DNA of 64,000 bases from NCBI RefSeq assembly GCF_002264395.1, contig NZ_NFVA01000016.1, forward strand, positions 1 through 64,000, in the 5' to 3' direction. The notes under the pieces are model-generated. The model was not told the origin of the DNA. It saw only the letters and a program-made list of their open reading frames with translations, and did no database searches. This document shows, piece after piece, positions 1 through 9,604 of the stretch (its first letter is position 1; every line of letters starts with the position of its first letter). Made by a program: the position numbers and the translations under genes. The stretch comes from Paenibacillus sp. VTT E-133291. Lineage in GTDB: Bacteria; Bacillota; Bacilli; Paenibacillales; Paenibacillaceae.

Positions 1-1804
1 CCAGCAGGATGCAGAGGCCTCAGATGAGCTTGGGAATCAGGATCAGAATGAGCCTAGTAAAGGATTTTTTGCCAGATTATTCGGCTTAGATTCAGACTCT
101 GAATCCGAAGATGAGGCGCAAGATCAGAATACCCAACAAGCAGGCGGGTCATTGTCTGCAACAGAGTCAGGGGAAGAATCGCAAGCCAAAGTGACGCCAA
201 AGTCCAAACTATCTAAGAAGCAAGCACAACAAGAATCACAAGACAGTAATCTAAAGGGAAGCGGCGGGCTACAGAAGAAACGAGACCGCGAGCACTCCAA
301 CTCGTTAAAAGAATCCGTCATTTACTGGCAAGGTAATGATGAAATCCCTATGTCCCTGCAAGATACGAAACAAACACTTACTGAGGTAATGGGACTTGGC
401 ACAAGCTTTGATGTGACGTTTAGACAGATGTCCTTTGGCGGACATAAGACAGCTCTACTCTGTTTAAGTGGATTTACTAATACAGATGTGACCGATGATA
501 TTCTGAAACGTCTGACCTATCTCACATCTGAGAATCTGTCAACGGGTGTGCTGTCTAGCTTTATGAATGAATATGTCCCTCACATTCAGGTGGAAGAGGG
601 AAATTCTTTAAGTGAAAGTATCGAGAAAGTACTAGAAGGCTTGAGCGTGCTATTCGTCGAAGGTGAGAACAAAGTTATCATCATGGATACTCGTTCTTAT
701 CCTAGTCGCAGTCCAGCCGAGCCTTCGATTGATCGGGTGGTGCGCGGTGCGCGCGACGGTTTTACAGAGACTTTACTGAGCAATATCTCGCTTGTAAGAA
801 GACGGGTTCGTGATCCAGGGCTGAAATATGAGCTATTTCGGGTTGGACGACGGACACAGACAGATGTCTGCGTGGCTTACATTGATGATATTGTTGATAA
901 AACACAAGTTAAGTCTGTTATCGACAAAATCAAAAGCATTGATATTGATGGTATTCCTCTGGCAGATAAACAATTAGAGGAGGCAATTATCGGCGGTGGA
1001 TGGAATCCATATCCTATGGTGCGTTATTCTGAACGCCCTGACGTCGTAGCTTCCAATTTATTAGAGGGACGGGTAATACTGTTTGTAGATACCTCACCTA
1101 TTGTTATTGTTCTTCCAACTACTTTTTTTGATCTTTGTCAGCATGCAGAGGAGAATCGTCAGACTCCTTTTATGGGAACGTACTTGCGGTGGGTCCGTTT
1201 CATCGGTATATTTGCGTCCATGTTTCTGCTGCCGCTATGGATGTTGCTTGTCATTCATCCTGAACTAAAGCCGGCTGTGCTGGATTTCATTGGACCTCAA
1301 AAGACCGCCAGAATTCCAATACTCGCCCAGTTTCTAATTGTGGAGCTTGGGGTTGATTTACTGCGGATGGCCGCAGTACACACACCAACGCCTTTAGGAT
1401 CAGCGATGGGTCTGATTGCTGCCATACTGATTGGTGATATAGCGGTACAGAGTGGTTTGTTTGTAAATGAGGTAGTTCTGTATATGGCTGTTGCCTCCAT
1501 CGGTATGTTTGCAACCCCGAGTTATGAGCTGGGTCTTGCGAATCGAATAGTCAGGCTTGTGTTATTAGTAGCCGTTGCGGCATTCCAGGTGCCAGGATTT
1601 ATGATTGGCACGACGTTACTGACTATTTTCCTAACTACCCATCGGTCCTATAACTCCTCTTATATGTGGCCGTTTATACCTTTTAATGCAAAGGCAATGA
1701 GTGAAATTCTAGTGCGCAAGCCAGTCTTAAGCTCGAAGAATAGGCCGTCTTTCAATAAAACTAGAGACAATACAAGAGTGCCGCCTACTCAAAAGAATGA
1801 TTAA
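1..1804 (+). CDS. spoVAF: SpoVAF, GerA-family spore membrane protein (5' partial)
   Basis: The reading frame is open from base 2, so the start lies outside the window and about 600 residues are visible. The conserved core runs from about nt 310 and ends with the typical tail MWPFIPFNAKA; several membrane segments lie between nt 1180 and 1640. SpoVAF belongs to the GerA A-subunit family and is the last gene of the spoVA operon, whose products move dipicolinic acid across the inner spore membrane. The neighbour lysA is the same as in Bacillus subtilis. The first ~100 visible residues are an Asp/Glu/Gln/Ser/Lys-rich low-complexity stretch with a short hydrophobic FFARLFG patch, an extension not typical of the roughly 490-residue B. 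subtilis protein. Identity is secure; the role of the extension is unknown. Confidence 0.9.
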   Translation, partial: QQDAEASDELGNQDQNEPSKGFFARLFGLDSDSESEDEAQDQNTQQAGGSLSATESGEESQAKVTPKSKLSKKQAQQESQDSNLKGSGGLQKKRDREHSNSLKESVIYWQGNDEIPMSLQDTKQTLTEVMGLGTSFDVTFRQMSFGGHKTALLCLSGFTNTDVTDDILKRLTYLTSENLSTGVLSSFMNEYVPHIQVEEGNSLSESIEKVLEGLSVLFVEGENKVIIMDTRSYPSRSPAEPSIDRVVRGARDGFTETLLSNISLVRRRVRDPGLKYELFRVGRRTQTDVCVAYIDDIVDKTQVKSVIDKIKSIDIDGIPLADKQLEEAIIGGGWNPYPMVRYSERPDVVASNLLEGRVILFVDTSPIVIVLPTTFFDLCQHAEENRQTPFMGTYLRWVRFIGIFASMFLLPLWMLLVIHPELKPAVLDFIGPQKTARIPILAQFLIVELGVDLLRMAAVHTPTPLGSAMGLIAAILIGDIAVQSGLFVNEVVLYMAVASIGMFATPSYELGLANRIVRLVLLVAVAAFQVPGFMIGTTLLTIFLTTHRSYNSSYMWPFIPFNAKAMSEILVRKPVLSSKNRPSFNKTRDNTRVPPTQKND

Positions 1805-1859
1805 CAATCGTAGGAAAATACAAAACTACTGCAAATTAGTCCATTCAATGGAGTTCCCA

Positions 1860-1911
1860 CTGTCTGTTATACTGAATACACTAAAGACAGGGTGGAACCT
1901 TGATATTCCAC
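1860..1911 (+). promoter_or_regulatory. Candidate lysA promoter with flanking inverted repeats
   Basis: An extended -10 (TGT TATACT, 1865-1873) lies upstream of lysA with only a weak -35. It sits between the arms of a 6-bp inverted repeat CTGTCT (1860-1865) / AGACAG (1885-1890), followed by a second hairpin GTGGAA (1892-1897) / TTCCAC (1906-1911). The first repeat could be an operator and the second lies in the 5' UTR. There is no lysine riboswitch here. This is pattern reading only. Confidence 0.4.
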
Positions 1912-1931
1912 AGAAATTGGAGGACTAAAGA

Positions 1932-3266
1932 ATGTTTCTACACGGTACTAGCCGAATTAACGATGCTGGGCATTTGGAGATCGGCGGATGTGATGTAACT
2001 GAATTGAAGGCGGAATATGGAACCCCGCTATATATATTGGACGAGCAATTGGTGAGACAACGTTGCCGGGAATATATGGATGCTTTTAAATCCTCTGGAC
2101 TTGGGTTCCAAGTAGCTTACGCAAGTAAGGCGTTCTCAGTAATGGCTATGGTTCGTTTGGCTGATGAAGAAGGCTTGTCGCTTGATGTTGTATCGGATGG
2201 CGAACTTTATACTGCTTTGCAAGCTGGCTTTCCTGCAGAACGTATTCATTTTCATGGCAACAATAAGACGTCAGAAGAGATTGAAATGGCGATTGATGCC
2301 GGGATCGGCTGCTTTGTAGTCGATAATCTGGTAGAACTTAATCTTTTGCAGTCGATTGCATCACGTAAAGAAGTTAAGGTTAACATCTTATTACGTGTGA
2401 CACCAGGTGTCGAAGCACATACGCATGAGTATATTACAACAGGCCAGACCGATTCCAAATTCGGATTTGATATCGGTAATGGAGCAGCTTATGAAGCAGT
2501 TAAAGCAGCAGTCAGCAAAAAGAATTTAGTGCTGCTTGGCGTACACTCCCATATTGGTTCTCAAATTTTTGAAACGGATGGATTCCAGCTTGCTGTTGAA
2601 CGTGTAGCGAGTTTTGCTCGTAGTGTTAAAGAAGGTTTGGATGTGGACTTCCGTGTAGTAAACCTAGGTGGAGGTTTCGGTATTCGTTATGTTGAGGGTG
2701 ATACCCCGTTACATGTTTCTGAATATGTAGGTGCAATTACGGATGCCGTGAAGACTCATTTTGCTGGAATTTATAATGCTTTGCCTGAAATTTGGGTGGA
2801 GCCGGGCCGCAGTATTGTTGGAGATGCAGGGACTACACTTTATACAGTAGGTACGAACAAGGATATTCCAGGCGTGCGTAAGTATGTTGCTGTTGACGGT
2901 GGGATGACTGATAATCCACGTCCTGCATTGTACCAATCTAAATACGAGGCATTACTTGCTAATCGTGCGAATGAAGAGGCTACAGAAACTGTATCCATCG
3001 CTGGTAAATGCTGCGAGAGCGGAGATATGCTGATATGGGATGTTGAACTGCCTGAGGCTGAAAGCGGTGATCTGTTGGCTGTAGCCTGCACAGGCGCTTA
3101 CAATTACTCGATGGCGAGCAACTATAACCGGATTCGTCGTCCGGCCTTAGTGTTCGTTCAGAACGGACACAGCGATCTTGTAGTGCGCCGCGAAAGCTAT
3201 AATGATCTTATTGCCAACGATATTGTTCCTGAGCGTATCGCTAAACAAGCTGCTGTAGCTAAGTAA
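1932..3266 (+). CDS. lysA: Diaminopimelate decarboxylase
   Basis: This PLP enzyme converts meso-diaminopimelate to L-lysine, the last step of lysine synthesis. The 444-residue protein has the usual length. Visible signatures are the PLP lysine in YASKAF, HIGSQ, the phosphate-binding GGGFGIRY, EPGRSIV, and the C-terminal CESGD active-site motif supplied across the dimer. The start is an ATG with GGAGG about 8 bases upstream. It follows spoVAF as in B. subtilis but is separated by a 127-bp gap with its own promoter-like element and is closed by an intrinsic terminator. Cytosolic. Identification is firm. Confidence 0.97.
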   Translation: MFLHGTSRINDAGHLEIGGCDVTELKAEYGTPLYILDEQLVRQRCREYMDAFKSSGLGFQVAYASKAFSVMAMVRLADEEGLSLDVVSDGELYTALQAGFPAERIHFHGNNKTSEEIEMAIDAGIGCFVVDNLVELNLLQSIASRKEVKVNILLRVTPGVEAHTHEYITTGQTDSKFGFDIGNGAAYEAVKAAVSKKNLVLLGVHSHIGSQIFETDGFQLAVERVASFARSVKEGLDVDFRVVNLGGGFGIRYVEGDTPLHVSEYVGAITDAVKTHFAGIYNALPEIWVEPGRSIVGDAGTTLYTVGTNKDIPGVRKYVAVDGGMTDNPRPALYQSKYEALLANRANEEATETVSIAGKCCESGDMLIWDVELPEAESGDLLAVACTGAYNYSMASNYNRIRRPALVFVQNGHSDLVVRRESYNDLIANDIVPERIAKQAAVAK

Positions 3267-3309
3267 CAGCCGTTAATGTTAGGTAGGGAAAACTGGTAAG
3301 GCATAGAGA

Positions 3310-3340
3310 GCAAGCAGGAATTACTCCTGCTTGCTTTGCT
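3310..3340 (+). terminator. Intrinsic terminator after lysA
   Basis: A 10-bp perfect stem GCAAGCAGGA (3310-3319) / TCCTGCTTGC (3325-3334) is followed by a T-rich tract. It lies 43 bp past the lysA stop and separates it from ppiB. Confidence 0.8.
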
Positions 3341-3411
3341 TTGTGCGTGGTTTCATAGTAATATAATTGAGGTATTCTAAATTTGTTAATTTTGAAAGGG
3401 GTCATTTACAT

Positions 3412-3843
3412 ATGGCAAAGCAAGCGAAAATTACTCTTGAAAATGGCGGCGTAGTGCTGATCGACTTGTTCGATCAAGATGCACCAAACACTGTAGCTAA
3501 CTTTGAAAAGCTAGCAAAAGATGGTTTCTACAATGGATTGACATTCCACCGTGTTATCCCTGGTTTTGTAGCTCAAGGCGGATGTCCTAACGGAACTGGA
3601 TCTGGTGGTCCAGGATACACAATCAACTGCGAAATCAACCCAAACAAACACGAGCGCGGAACACTTGCTATGGCACATGCGGGTAAGAACACAGGCGGAA
3701 GCCAGTTCTACATCTGCTATGCACCGCAACCACACTTAGATGGAGTTCACACAGTATTCGGTAAAGTAGTTGAAGGTATGGATCTTGTTGATACTTTCAA
3801 AGGACGCGACAAAATGACTTCGGTAGAAATCATCGAAGCTTAA
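3412..3843 (+). CDS. ppiB: Peptidyl-prolyl cis-trans isomerase, cyclophilin type
   Basis: A cytosolic cyclophilin that catalyses cis-trans isomerisation of prolyl bonds. The 143-residue product matches PpiB of B. subtilis in length and contains the cyclophilin core [20 protein letters not shown] and SQFYI, followed by [12 protein letters not shown]. The frame is open upstream to a TTG at 3367, but the ATG at 3412 is chosen because GAAAGGGG lies 10 bases before it and the protein then begins [12 protein letters not shown] as in the family. It is a single-gene unit between two terminators; a TATAAT at 3362-3367 could be its -10. Confidence 0.96.
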   Translation: MAKQAKITLENGGVVLIDLFDQDAPNTVANFEKLAKDGFYNGLTFHRVIPGFVAQGGCPNGTGSGGPGYTINCEINPNKHERGTLAMAHAGKNTGGSQFYICYAPQPHLDGVHTVFGKVVEGMDLVDTFKGRDKMTSVEIIEA

Positions 3844-3856
3844 GAATTCTTAATTT

Positions 3857-3896
3857 AAAAAGGCTAGTCTCCAGATTATCGGAGGCTGGCCTTTTT
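3857..3896 (+). terminator. Intrinsic terminator after ppiB
   Basis: Inverted repeat AAAAGGCTAGTCTCC / GGAGGCTGGCCTTTTT with a short loop, starting 14 bp past the ppiB stop. The flanking A and T runs mean it could also stop the converging minus-strand gene. Confidence 0.85.
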
Positions 3897-3901
3897 CTTA
3901 T

Positions 3902-4660
3902 TTAATAAGGAATCCGGCTTATTCTTTTACGTCTCGATTTACGCTGCTCTGGCACCCAGAAGAATACCAAATACATGAGCAGAAACACAAAGAAGGCAAA
4001 CAACTCTTCAACAAGCAGGTAATAAGGATAAGGTCCGAAATAATCCAATACAGAATAAGTGCTGGGCTTATGAGATAGGAACATGTAGTTAGACCCTAGG
4101 ATGTAATTGGCGATCCACACACAGGCGGCCACAATGTTTAGTCCAAACAGGGTGAACAGGAGAGATTTCCAAGTGGGCTTATAGCCCTCAATCCAGGTCA
4201 TATAAAGAGAAGCGAGAACAATACCACCATGTGCTATAAAGAACAGTAGAAATCGGAAATGAGGGAACGGATAGACCAGATTCGGTGTGAGTAAAGCAAT
4301 GAATGCTCCACCTATCCCAGCAAAATATAGAAAGGAGTAAAGTGTTCGGCTGCGAGTTATCAGCATGATAACAGATAATAGTAAAGTAATTCCGCATAGT
4401 TCGAATGGGAGTGAGCTGCTGGATTGCCATACGCCTTGAGAGAGGTACCATATTTGAAGTCCTGTTTCTGAGAATAAAAGTATAATGATCAGCAGCAAAC
4501 GCACACTTTGCCGAAGTCTCACATCAGTCCGAATCTCGAATCTTAAACTGTAAAACAGTATACAGACCAATGTAATGATAGACAGAGCAATCCAATGTGA
4601 AGGGGAGAACATAATGAAATCCTCCGTACGCTGTCGATCAAAATAAGATGAAAGATGCAT
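3902..4660 (-). CDS. TIGR02206/YwaF-family integral membrane protein
   Basis: A 252-residue polytopic membrane protein with about seven hydrophobic segments and the family pattern of a conserved SPSHW near the N terminus, PFELCG, and a Pro/Tyr-rich loop PYPYYLLVEE before the last helix. This resembles YwaF of B. subtilis; no biochemical function is established for the family. The open frame extends 27 codons further upstream, but the ATG at 4660 is preceded on the minus strand by AAGGAGG 7 bases away and is used. It converges with ppiB and diverges from the adhesin gene, with a 278-bp intergenic region. Confidence 0.75.
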   Translation of the reverse strand: MHLSSYFDRQRTEDFIMFSPSHWIALSIITLVCILFYSLRFEIRTDVRLRQSVRLLLIIILLFSETGLQIWYLSQGVWQSSSSLPFELCGITLLLSVIMLITRSRTLYSFLYFAGIGGAFIALLTPNLVYPFPHFRFLLFFIAHGGIVLASLYMTWIEGYKPTWKSLLFTLFGLNIVAACVWIANYILGSNYMFLSHKPSTYSVLDYFGPYPYYLLVEELFAFFVFLLMYLVFFWVPEQRKSRRKRISRIPY

Positions 4661-4938
4661 GAACCAACCTCCTTCGTACCTGAAAAGTACTTCAAAAAAC
4701 AAATTTATAAACATTGATATTTTCTGTTTCTGAACATCCATAAAATGGTTAAATATGTATGGATTCTGTCAACTGCCCACAAAAGGATGTCTTTTCATTA
4801 TTTTAACATAAGATGGGGCGATGGGCGCGGTATTACATAAGAAGCAATCGAGCATGCGGAATGGCAGAGATTACGCTTCAAGTGGGGATACAAACACAGA
4901 AAAATCAAATTGGAAAAGGAATTGGAGGCTATAGGATA

Positions 4939-7900
4939 ATGTTAAAGAAAAGAATAAGTGTGATGATCGTTATTCTGTTGCTTGTAGCGCAATATGCTTA
5001 TGGCATCGGGTTCACTCCACAAGTACAAGCAGCGGCAATCGATCAAGAGCGGAATATCATCACCAGTGTCTCAATGGCTGTATATGGTGCAGACGGGCAG
5101 ACGGTTACGGATAGCGTCTATGAACAAGATGCTAATGTAACATTAGATTATGCGTGGTCTCTTCCTAAAGCTCATCAATACAAGCAGGGAGATACCTTTA
5201 CCTTTCAGCTTCCAGAGCAGTTTCGGCTTTTTAATGATATTAACGGTGTGTTAGTCTCAGAGGATGGAGATGTAGGAACTTTTACAGTTGAGCAGTTATC
5301 ACATCAAGTAACTATGATCTTTAATGACTACATAGAAACGCATGATGACGTGCAAGGAACGCTTCGGATCAATACTAAGTTTGATAAACAAAAGATCTCA
5401 GGAAGTACTATTCAGCAGATTTTATTTCCGGTAAGCGGTGGTGTTCAGACGGTTACTGTGAATTTTAAACCAAATGTAGGATCGACCATTGAGAAGAGGG
5501 GGATTCCTCAGGGTTTTAATGCAGACCATATTCTATGGTCGGTTGACGTAAATAAATCATTAAAAACTGTTGGAAATGCAGTTGTAACGGACCCTATACC
5601 ATCAGGTTTGTCACTTAGCACTCCGGTTACTGTGAGTGTGTATCAACTGAGTATCCAGTTGGACGGTTCGGTAACGCAAGGAGCACTACTCGATACCAGT
5701 AAATATTCTACAGCGTTCACTGGAGGAACGTTAAATGTTCATTTCACTGATCCTGCGATATCGAGTGCATACCGTATTGAATACTCCACAGCTATTACTG
5801 ATGAGCATCGGCTAAGCTTCACGAATACAGCGACTTTTTCAGGAGAGGGGCAAGTTCCTGTAAGTTCCTCTGCTACTGTTCAAGTAGAACGAGGAGGAAG
5901 TTTGAACAAGTATTCTAGCGGATATGACTGGAGCAATCAAATCATTTCCTGGGCAATCGAATATAATTTTAATGAACAAAAGATCTTGCAGGGAGATGCA
6001 AAACTAGCGGATTTATTTGATGATTCTCAAGCGTTAGTAGCGGATTCGTTAAAAGTGTATAAGGTGCAGTTGGATTCAACGGGTGCACCAACGTTAGGAA
6101 ATCTTTTGAAAAAGGATCTTGATTACACTGTAGTTGCAGCTTCAGACGTGAGTAAGACGGGGTTCTCCTTGCAATTTAATCAGGATGTATCCTCCCCCTT
6201 TCGAATTGAATATAAGACTAAAGCAGTAAACCGTGTGTTTGCAGATACTACAATCACGAATACAGTTACGGATAGTACCTACACTGAACAGGCTACTCGT
6301 TTAATACGTTCAGCCATTCTGTATAAGAATTTATCAGACGTAAATTATCAGAATAAAACGGTTGGATGGAAAGTCACATTAAACAGTGATAACTATCCAA
6401 TGGACCGGGTTGAAATTACAGAAACGTTCCCGTTTGGTGGATTGAAATTCATCCCAGAATCGCTTGTCATTAGAGATTCTAAAGGGTCCGTATTGAATCC
6501 TTCCAAATATAGTTTGGTTTACAATGCTCCTGTTCAGTTCAATAAAGGATTCAAGGTGGTCTTTAATTCGCAGATTACTGGTCTTTATACGGTTAGCTAT
6601 ACAACGGAATTTAATAAGGATTGGATTTGGTCTAATACTGAAAATTTCAATAACAAGGTTAGGATGGAATGGTTAGACACGTCCGAAATTCCTCGCAGAA
6701 CAGAAGCAGAAGGTTTATTTATCCCAAGAGATGAAGCGAAAAGTAATGGCTTGAAATTTGGTTCCTATAATGCTTCGACTAAAGATTTAGCTTGGACATT
6801 AGGGGTCAACTATAATAGCAAAACGGTTGCAGAGCCAGTGGTCGTGGATATTTTGAAATCGGGTCAAACCCTGGTTCCTGGATCGCTGAAAGTGTACACC
6901 ATGAATGTTGCTAAGAATGGAGATCCAACGAAAGGTGTCGAGGTAAACAGTAGCAAATACACTTATAGTGTCAGTGCTACTAACGAGTTGAAGGTCTCTT
7001 TTAAAGACAGCATTTATTCCGCTTATTATATCGACTTTCATACAAGTCTTGAAGGCCAAGTCATTGGCACTTCTATTGAGAATAAGGCCAATCTTTATGA
7101 TGGAATAAAGAAGGCTTCCAAGGATTTAAATGCTTCTGTAACGATCCCTCATGGGGATGAATATCTCTTAAAGGATGGTGCTCAGAAAGGTGATAAAATA
7201 GATTGGAGTATTCAAATCAATAGCGGTCAGTCTACGGTGAAGAATGCTGTAATCAAAGATACGCCTAGTGCTAATCAGATTTTACTGCAGGACTCCTTCC
7301 ACTTGTATCCAACAAGCGTAGCAGAGAACGGGGACATAACCAAAAGATACCCTGAATTGATTCAGGGTATCGATTACAGCCTAGAAATAAAAACGGATGT
7401 AGACGGCAAGCAGTCGTTTGATTTAAGCTTCGCCAAGGAGATTAGTAAACCTTATATTCTCGACTATCAATCCCTGATTATGGCGAATACAGGAGATAAA
7501 GTTACTAATACTGTTCGTTTCAGTGGTCATAATGTTAATGAAATTAGTAAAGATTCTTCTAAAGAAATTATCGTCGGTGTGTCGAGTGGATCAGGATCAG
7601 GTAGCGGGGTTAGAGGCTCCTTGATGATCAAGAAGCTGGATGCAGAGGACAACTTGAAGACGCTGGGAGATGCAACTTTTGCACTCTATCGTCTAAACGG
7701 CTCAGACCGGGTATTTATGAATAGCTTAACCACAGATTCCACAGGTACAGCAACATTCAATAAATTATGGTTGGGTAACTACGTATTGATTGAGACGATA
7801 GCTCCTATTGGCTATGTACTTGATCCTACAGAGCATCCAGTGTCCGTTCAGTCTTCATCAACGAATCAACTCGTAATTACAAATCAAAAAGCAATTGAGC

Positions 7901-8391
7901 CTACGCCTACTGCAACACCAGAGTCAACTATAGCTCCAACAGCAACACCGACACCGACCTCATCAGCTTCGTCGGAACCAATGGTTACTCCGTCAACAGA
8001 TCCGACTGTAGCACCAACTTCAACACCGATATCAGGAATCCCAGGAGGCCCGGTGACACCAACATCCACGAGTTCGCTGGTGCCGGGAGTAATCATCAAT
8101 GATCCGGCAGTACCTGCTGGCCCTGGGAATACGACCAATCTGGAATCCACGACATCAGAAGAAGTGGGAACTCCGGATTTAGTTATTACAGATGAAGATG
8201 TTCCGTTAAGAGAAGTCGACATTGTTGATGAGGAAGTACCGAAGGGGCTGGTGAACAACAGCACTTCAAGTGCTCCTCAGCTTCCTAAGACGGGAGAAAG
8301 TAGCTCTGCACCGCTTTATATGATTGGTATTGGATTAATAGCCATTGGCTTTATTCTAAACCGTGTGTTTAAACGGAGGGGAAACAGGTAG
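4939..8391 (+). CDS. LPKTG cell-wall-anchored repeat adhesin with SpaA/CnaB domain
   Basis: A 1150-residue surface protein. A signal peptide covers about residues 1-33 and ends at VQAAA. An N-terminal Ig-like adhesin region (about 35-180) is followed by roughly five related modules of about 135 residues (starts near 183, 318, 454, 604, 740), each with a W-containing strand (such as ILWSVDVN, ISWAIEYN, LAWTLGVN, IDWSIQIN) as in collagen-binding/fibrinogen-binding B-type folds. A SpaA/CnaB domain follows (893-984; MIKKLD Lys and LIET Glu placed for an isopeptide bond), then a Pro/Thr-rich wall-spanning stretch, LPKTG at 1115-1119, a membrane helix and a KRRGNR tail. Sortase attachment to peptidoglycan is expected. 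The ATG at 4939 has GGAGG 10 bases upstream; the frame is open further 5'. No sortase gene is in the window. The ligand cannot be read from sequence. Confidence 0.88.
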   Translation: MLKKRISVMIVILLLVAQYAYGIGFTPQVQAAAIDQERNIITSVSMAVYGADGQTVTDSVYEQDANVTLDYAWSLPKAHQYKQGDTFTFQLPEQFRLFNDINGVLVSEDGDVGTFTVEQLSHQVTMIFNDYIETHDDVQGTLRINTKFDKQKISGSTIQQILFPVSGGVQTVTVNFKPNVGSTIEKRGIPQGFNADHILWSVDVNKSLKTVGNAVVTDPIPSGLSLSTPVTVSVYQLSIQLDGSVTQGALLDTSKYSTAFTGGTLNVHFTDPAISSAYRIEYSTAITDEHRLSFTNTATFSGEGQVPVSSSATVQVERGGSLNKYSSGYDWSNQIISWAIEYNFNEQKILQGDAKLADLFDDSQALVADSLKVYKVQLDSTGAPTLGNLLKKDLDYTVVAASDVSKTGFSLQFNQDVSSPFRIEYKTKAVNRVFADTTITNTVTDSTYTEQATRLIRSAILYKNLSDVNYQNKTVGWKVTLNSDNYPMDRVEITETFPFGGLKFIPESLVIRDSKGSVLNPSKYSLVYNAPVQFNKGFKVVFNSQITGLYTVSYTTEFNKDWIWSNTENFNNKVRMEWLDTSEIPRRTEAEGLFIPRDEAKSNGLKFGSYNASTKDLAWTLGVNYNSKTVAEPVVVDILKSGQTLVPGSLKVYTMNVAKNGDPTKGVEVNSSKYTYSVSATNELKVSFKDSIYSAYYIDFHTSLEGQVIGTSIENKANLYDGIKKASKDLNASVTIPHGDEYLLKDGAQKGDKIDWSIQINSGQSTVKNAVIKDTPSANQILLQDSFHLYPTSVAENGDITKRYPELIQGIDYSLEIKTDVDGKQSFDLSFAKEISKPYILDYQSLIMANTGDKVTNTVRFSGHNVNEISKDSSKEIIVGVSSGSGSGSGVRGSLMIKKLDAEDNLKTLGDATFALYRLNGSDRVFMNSLTTDSTGTATFNKLWLGNYVLIETIAPIGYVLDPTEHPVSVQSSSTNQLVITNQKAIEPTPTATPESTIAPTATPTPTSSASSEPMVTPSTDPTVAPTSTPISGIPGGPVTPTSTSSLVPGVIINDPAVPAGPGNTTNLESTTSEEVGTPDLVITDEDVPLREVDIVDEEVPKGLVNNSTSSAPQLPKTGESSSAPLYMIGIGLIAIGFILNRVFKRRGNR

Positions 8392-8426
8392 CAAGTCTTT
8401 GTTTAGAGTATGAACTGCGATTGAAA

Positions 8427-8466
8427 TAAAAAAGCATTCGGCAAAAAATTGTCGGGTGCTTTTTTA
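8427..8466 (+). terminator. Intrinsic terminator after the adhesin gene
   Basis: AAAAAAGCATTCGGC / GTCGGGTGCTTTTTT inverted repeat with G-U pairs, 36 bp past the adhesin stop. It sits between convergent genes and has A and T runs on both sides, so it may act in both directions. Confidence 0.8.
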
Positions 8467-8500
8467 CGTTTGCCCAAAACTCAAAACATCCCCACAAACA

Positions 8501-9604
8501 TCAATCGATCGCTGGGAAGGAAGTCTCAAATTCAGTTTGTTTGGGTGTGCTTTTGGCAGAAATAGCCCCACCGTGGAGCTCTGTGATGCTCTTAGCAATC
8601 GCGAGTCCTAATCCGCTTCCACCAGTCTCTCGGGAACGTGATTTATCGACGCGATAAAATCGCTTAAATAAGTGGGGGAGATCCGTGGCAGGGATCGGGT
8701 TGCCGTAATTCTTGCATGTAGCAATCACTCTATCGTCTGTTCTATAAACTGTAATATCTAGAATCTTACCTTCTTTACCGTATCTAACCGCATTGGTAAA
8801 TAGATTCTCATATAATCGAACTAACTCATCCGCATCACCAAGGATAATCAAAGGGCCCTTATCCGTATGAATACGATAGGTCATATCCGCTTGCTCAAGT
8901 ACGGGAGCGAATTCCTCGACAAGCTGTTCAAGCAGCTTTCCGAGATCAACAGGCTCAATATTAAGGGGGAGCCCGCTGCTGCTAACTCGTGTATATTCGA
9001 ATAAATCGTCGATTAGCTTTTTAAGAGTCAGAGATTTCTCATAGGCAATATTCACATAATAACGAAGTTCGACCTCGGTCTTATAACGATCCTTTTCTAC
9101 ATACTCCAGAAATCCGAGTACAGAAGTTAGAGGGGTTCGGAGATCATGTGATACACCTGTAATTAGGTCGTTTTTGGCTTTCGCAGCTGCTCGTTCTTCC
9201 TCTATAGCAGATTTTAGCTTGCCAGCCATGAGGTTCATATTTTCGGCGAGTTTACCAAGTTCATCCGTACCTGATACCGGTACCTGGAAAGATAAATTGC
9301 CGTCTGCAATAGCTTGAACCCCGCTCGTAATGTTTTGAAGATTACTGGTTGTATTTCTGGATAGTTTAAGGATGAAAAAAATAAAGAAAGGAATTCCAAT
9401 AAGAATCACTACAGGAATAGACCCGATGTTATTGATTACCCAGTGGATGAGTCTAACCCCCCAGAAAGAACGAGAAGGGTTTAGCCATAGCAATAGGGAT
9501 ATACCATAATAGCCGACCAATACGATTGCTGCTGTAAGTGCTAGACTCGTTAGGCTGAAGCCAACGATTTTCCAGGATAGGGTATCGAATCGTTTAAAGT
9601 TCAA
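8501..9604 (-). CDS. VanS-like sensor histidine kinase
   Basis: A 367-residue membrane kinase. Two hydrophobic segments (about 14-36 and 50-72) enclose a very short extracytoplasmic loop, then a HAMP domain (NITSGVQAIADGNLSF), the H-box VSHDLRTPLTSV with the phosphoacceptor His, an N-box (LYENLFTNAVRYG) and the GGSGLGLAIAKS ATP lid. It starts with TTG; AAAGGAGG lies 9 bases upstream, and TTGA overlaps the regulator stop, so the two genes are translationally coupled. The tiny outer loop suggests sensing within the membrane or through a partner. No vancomycin-type resistance genes are nearby, so VanS-like is a structural statement only. Confidence 0.88.
   Translation of the reverse strand: MNFKRFDTLSWKIVGFSLTSLALTAAIVLVGYYGISLLLWLNPSRSFWGVRLIHWVINNIGSIPVVILIGIPFFIFFILKLSRNTTSNLQNITSGVQAIADGNLSFQVPVSGTDELGKLAENMNLMAGKLKSAIEEERAAAKAKNDLITGVSHDLRTPLTSVLGFLEYVEKDRYKTEVELRYYVNIAYEKSLTLKKLIDDLFEYTRVSSSGLPLNIEPVDLGKLLEQLVEEFAPVLEQADMTYRIHTDKGPLIILGDADELVRLYENLFTNAVRYGKEGKILDITVYRTDDRVIATCKNYGNPIPATDLPHLFKRFYRVDKSRSRETGGSGLGLAIAKSITELHGGAISAKSTPKQTEFETSFPAID

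Noticed and set aside
1885..1915. AGGGTGGAACC upstream of lysA as a possible T-box core
   Set aside because: No Stem I, no terminator and too short a leader; only a simple GTGGAA/TTCCAC hairpin is present.
7890..8130. Possible tandem DNA repeat (Pro/Thr codons) of the adhesin
   Set aside because: The repeats are degenerate at the DNA level and do not form a regular array; it is a low-complexity protein linker.
7884..8264. A 126-codon minus-strand frame in the adhesin tail
   Set aside because: It is the reverse image of the Pro/Thr-rich low-complexity wall-spanning stretch.
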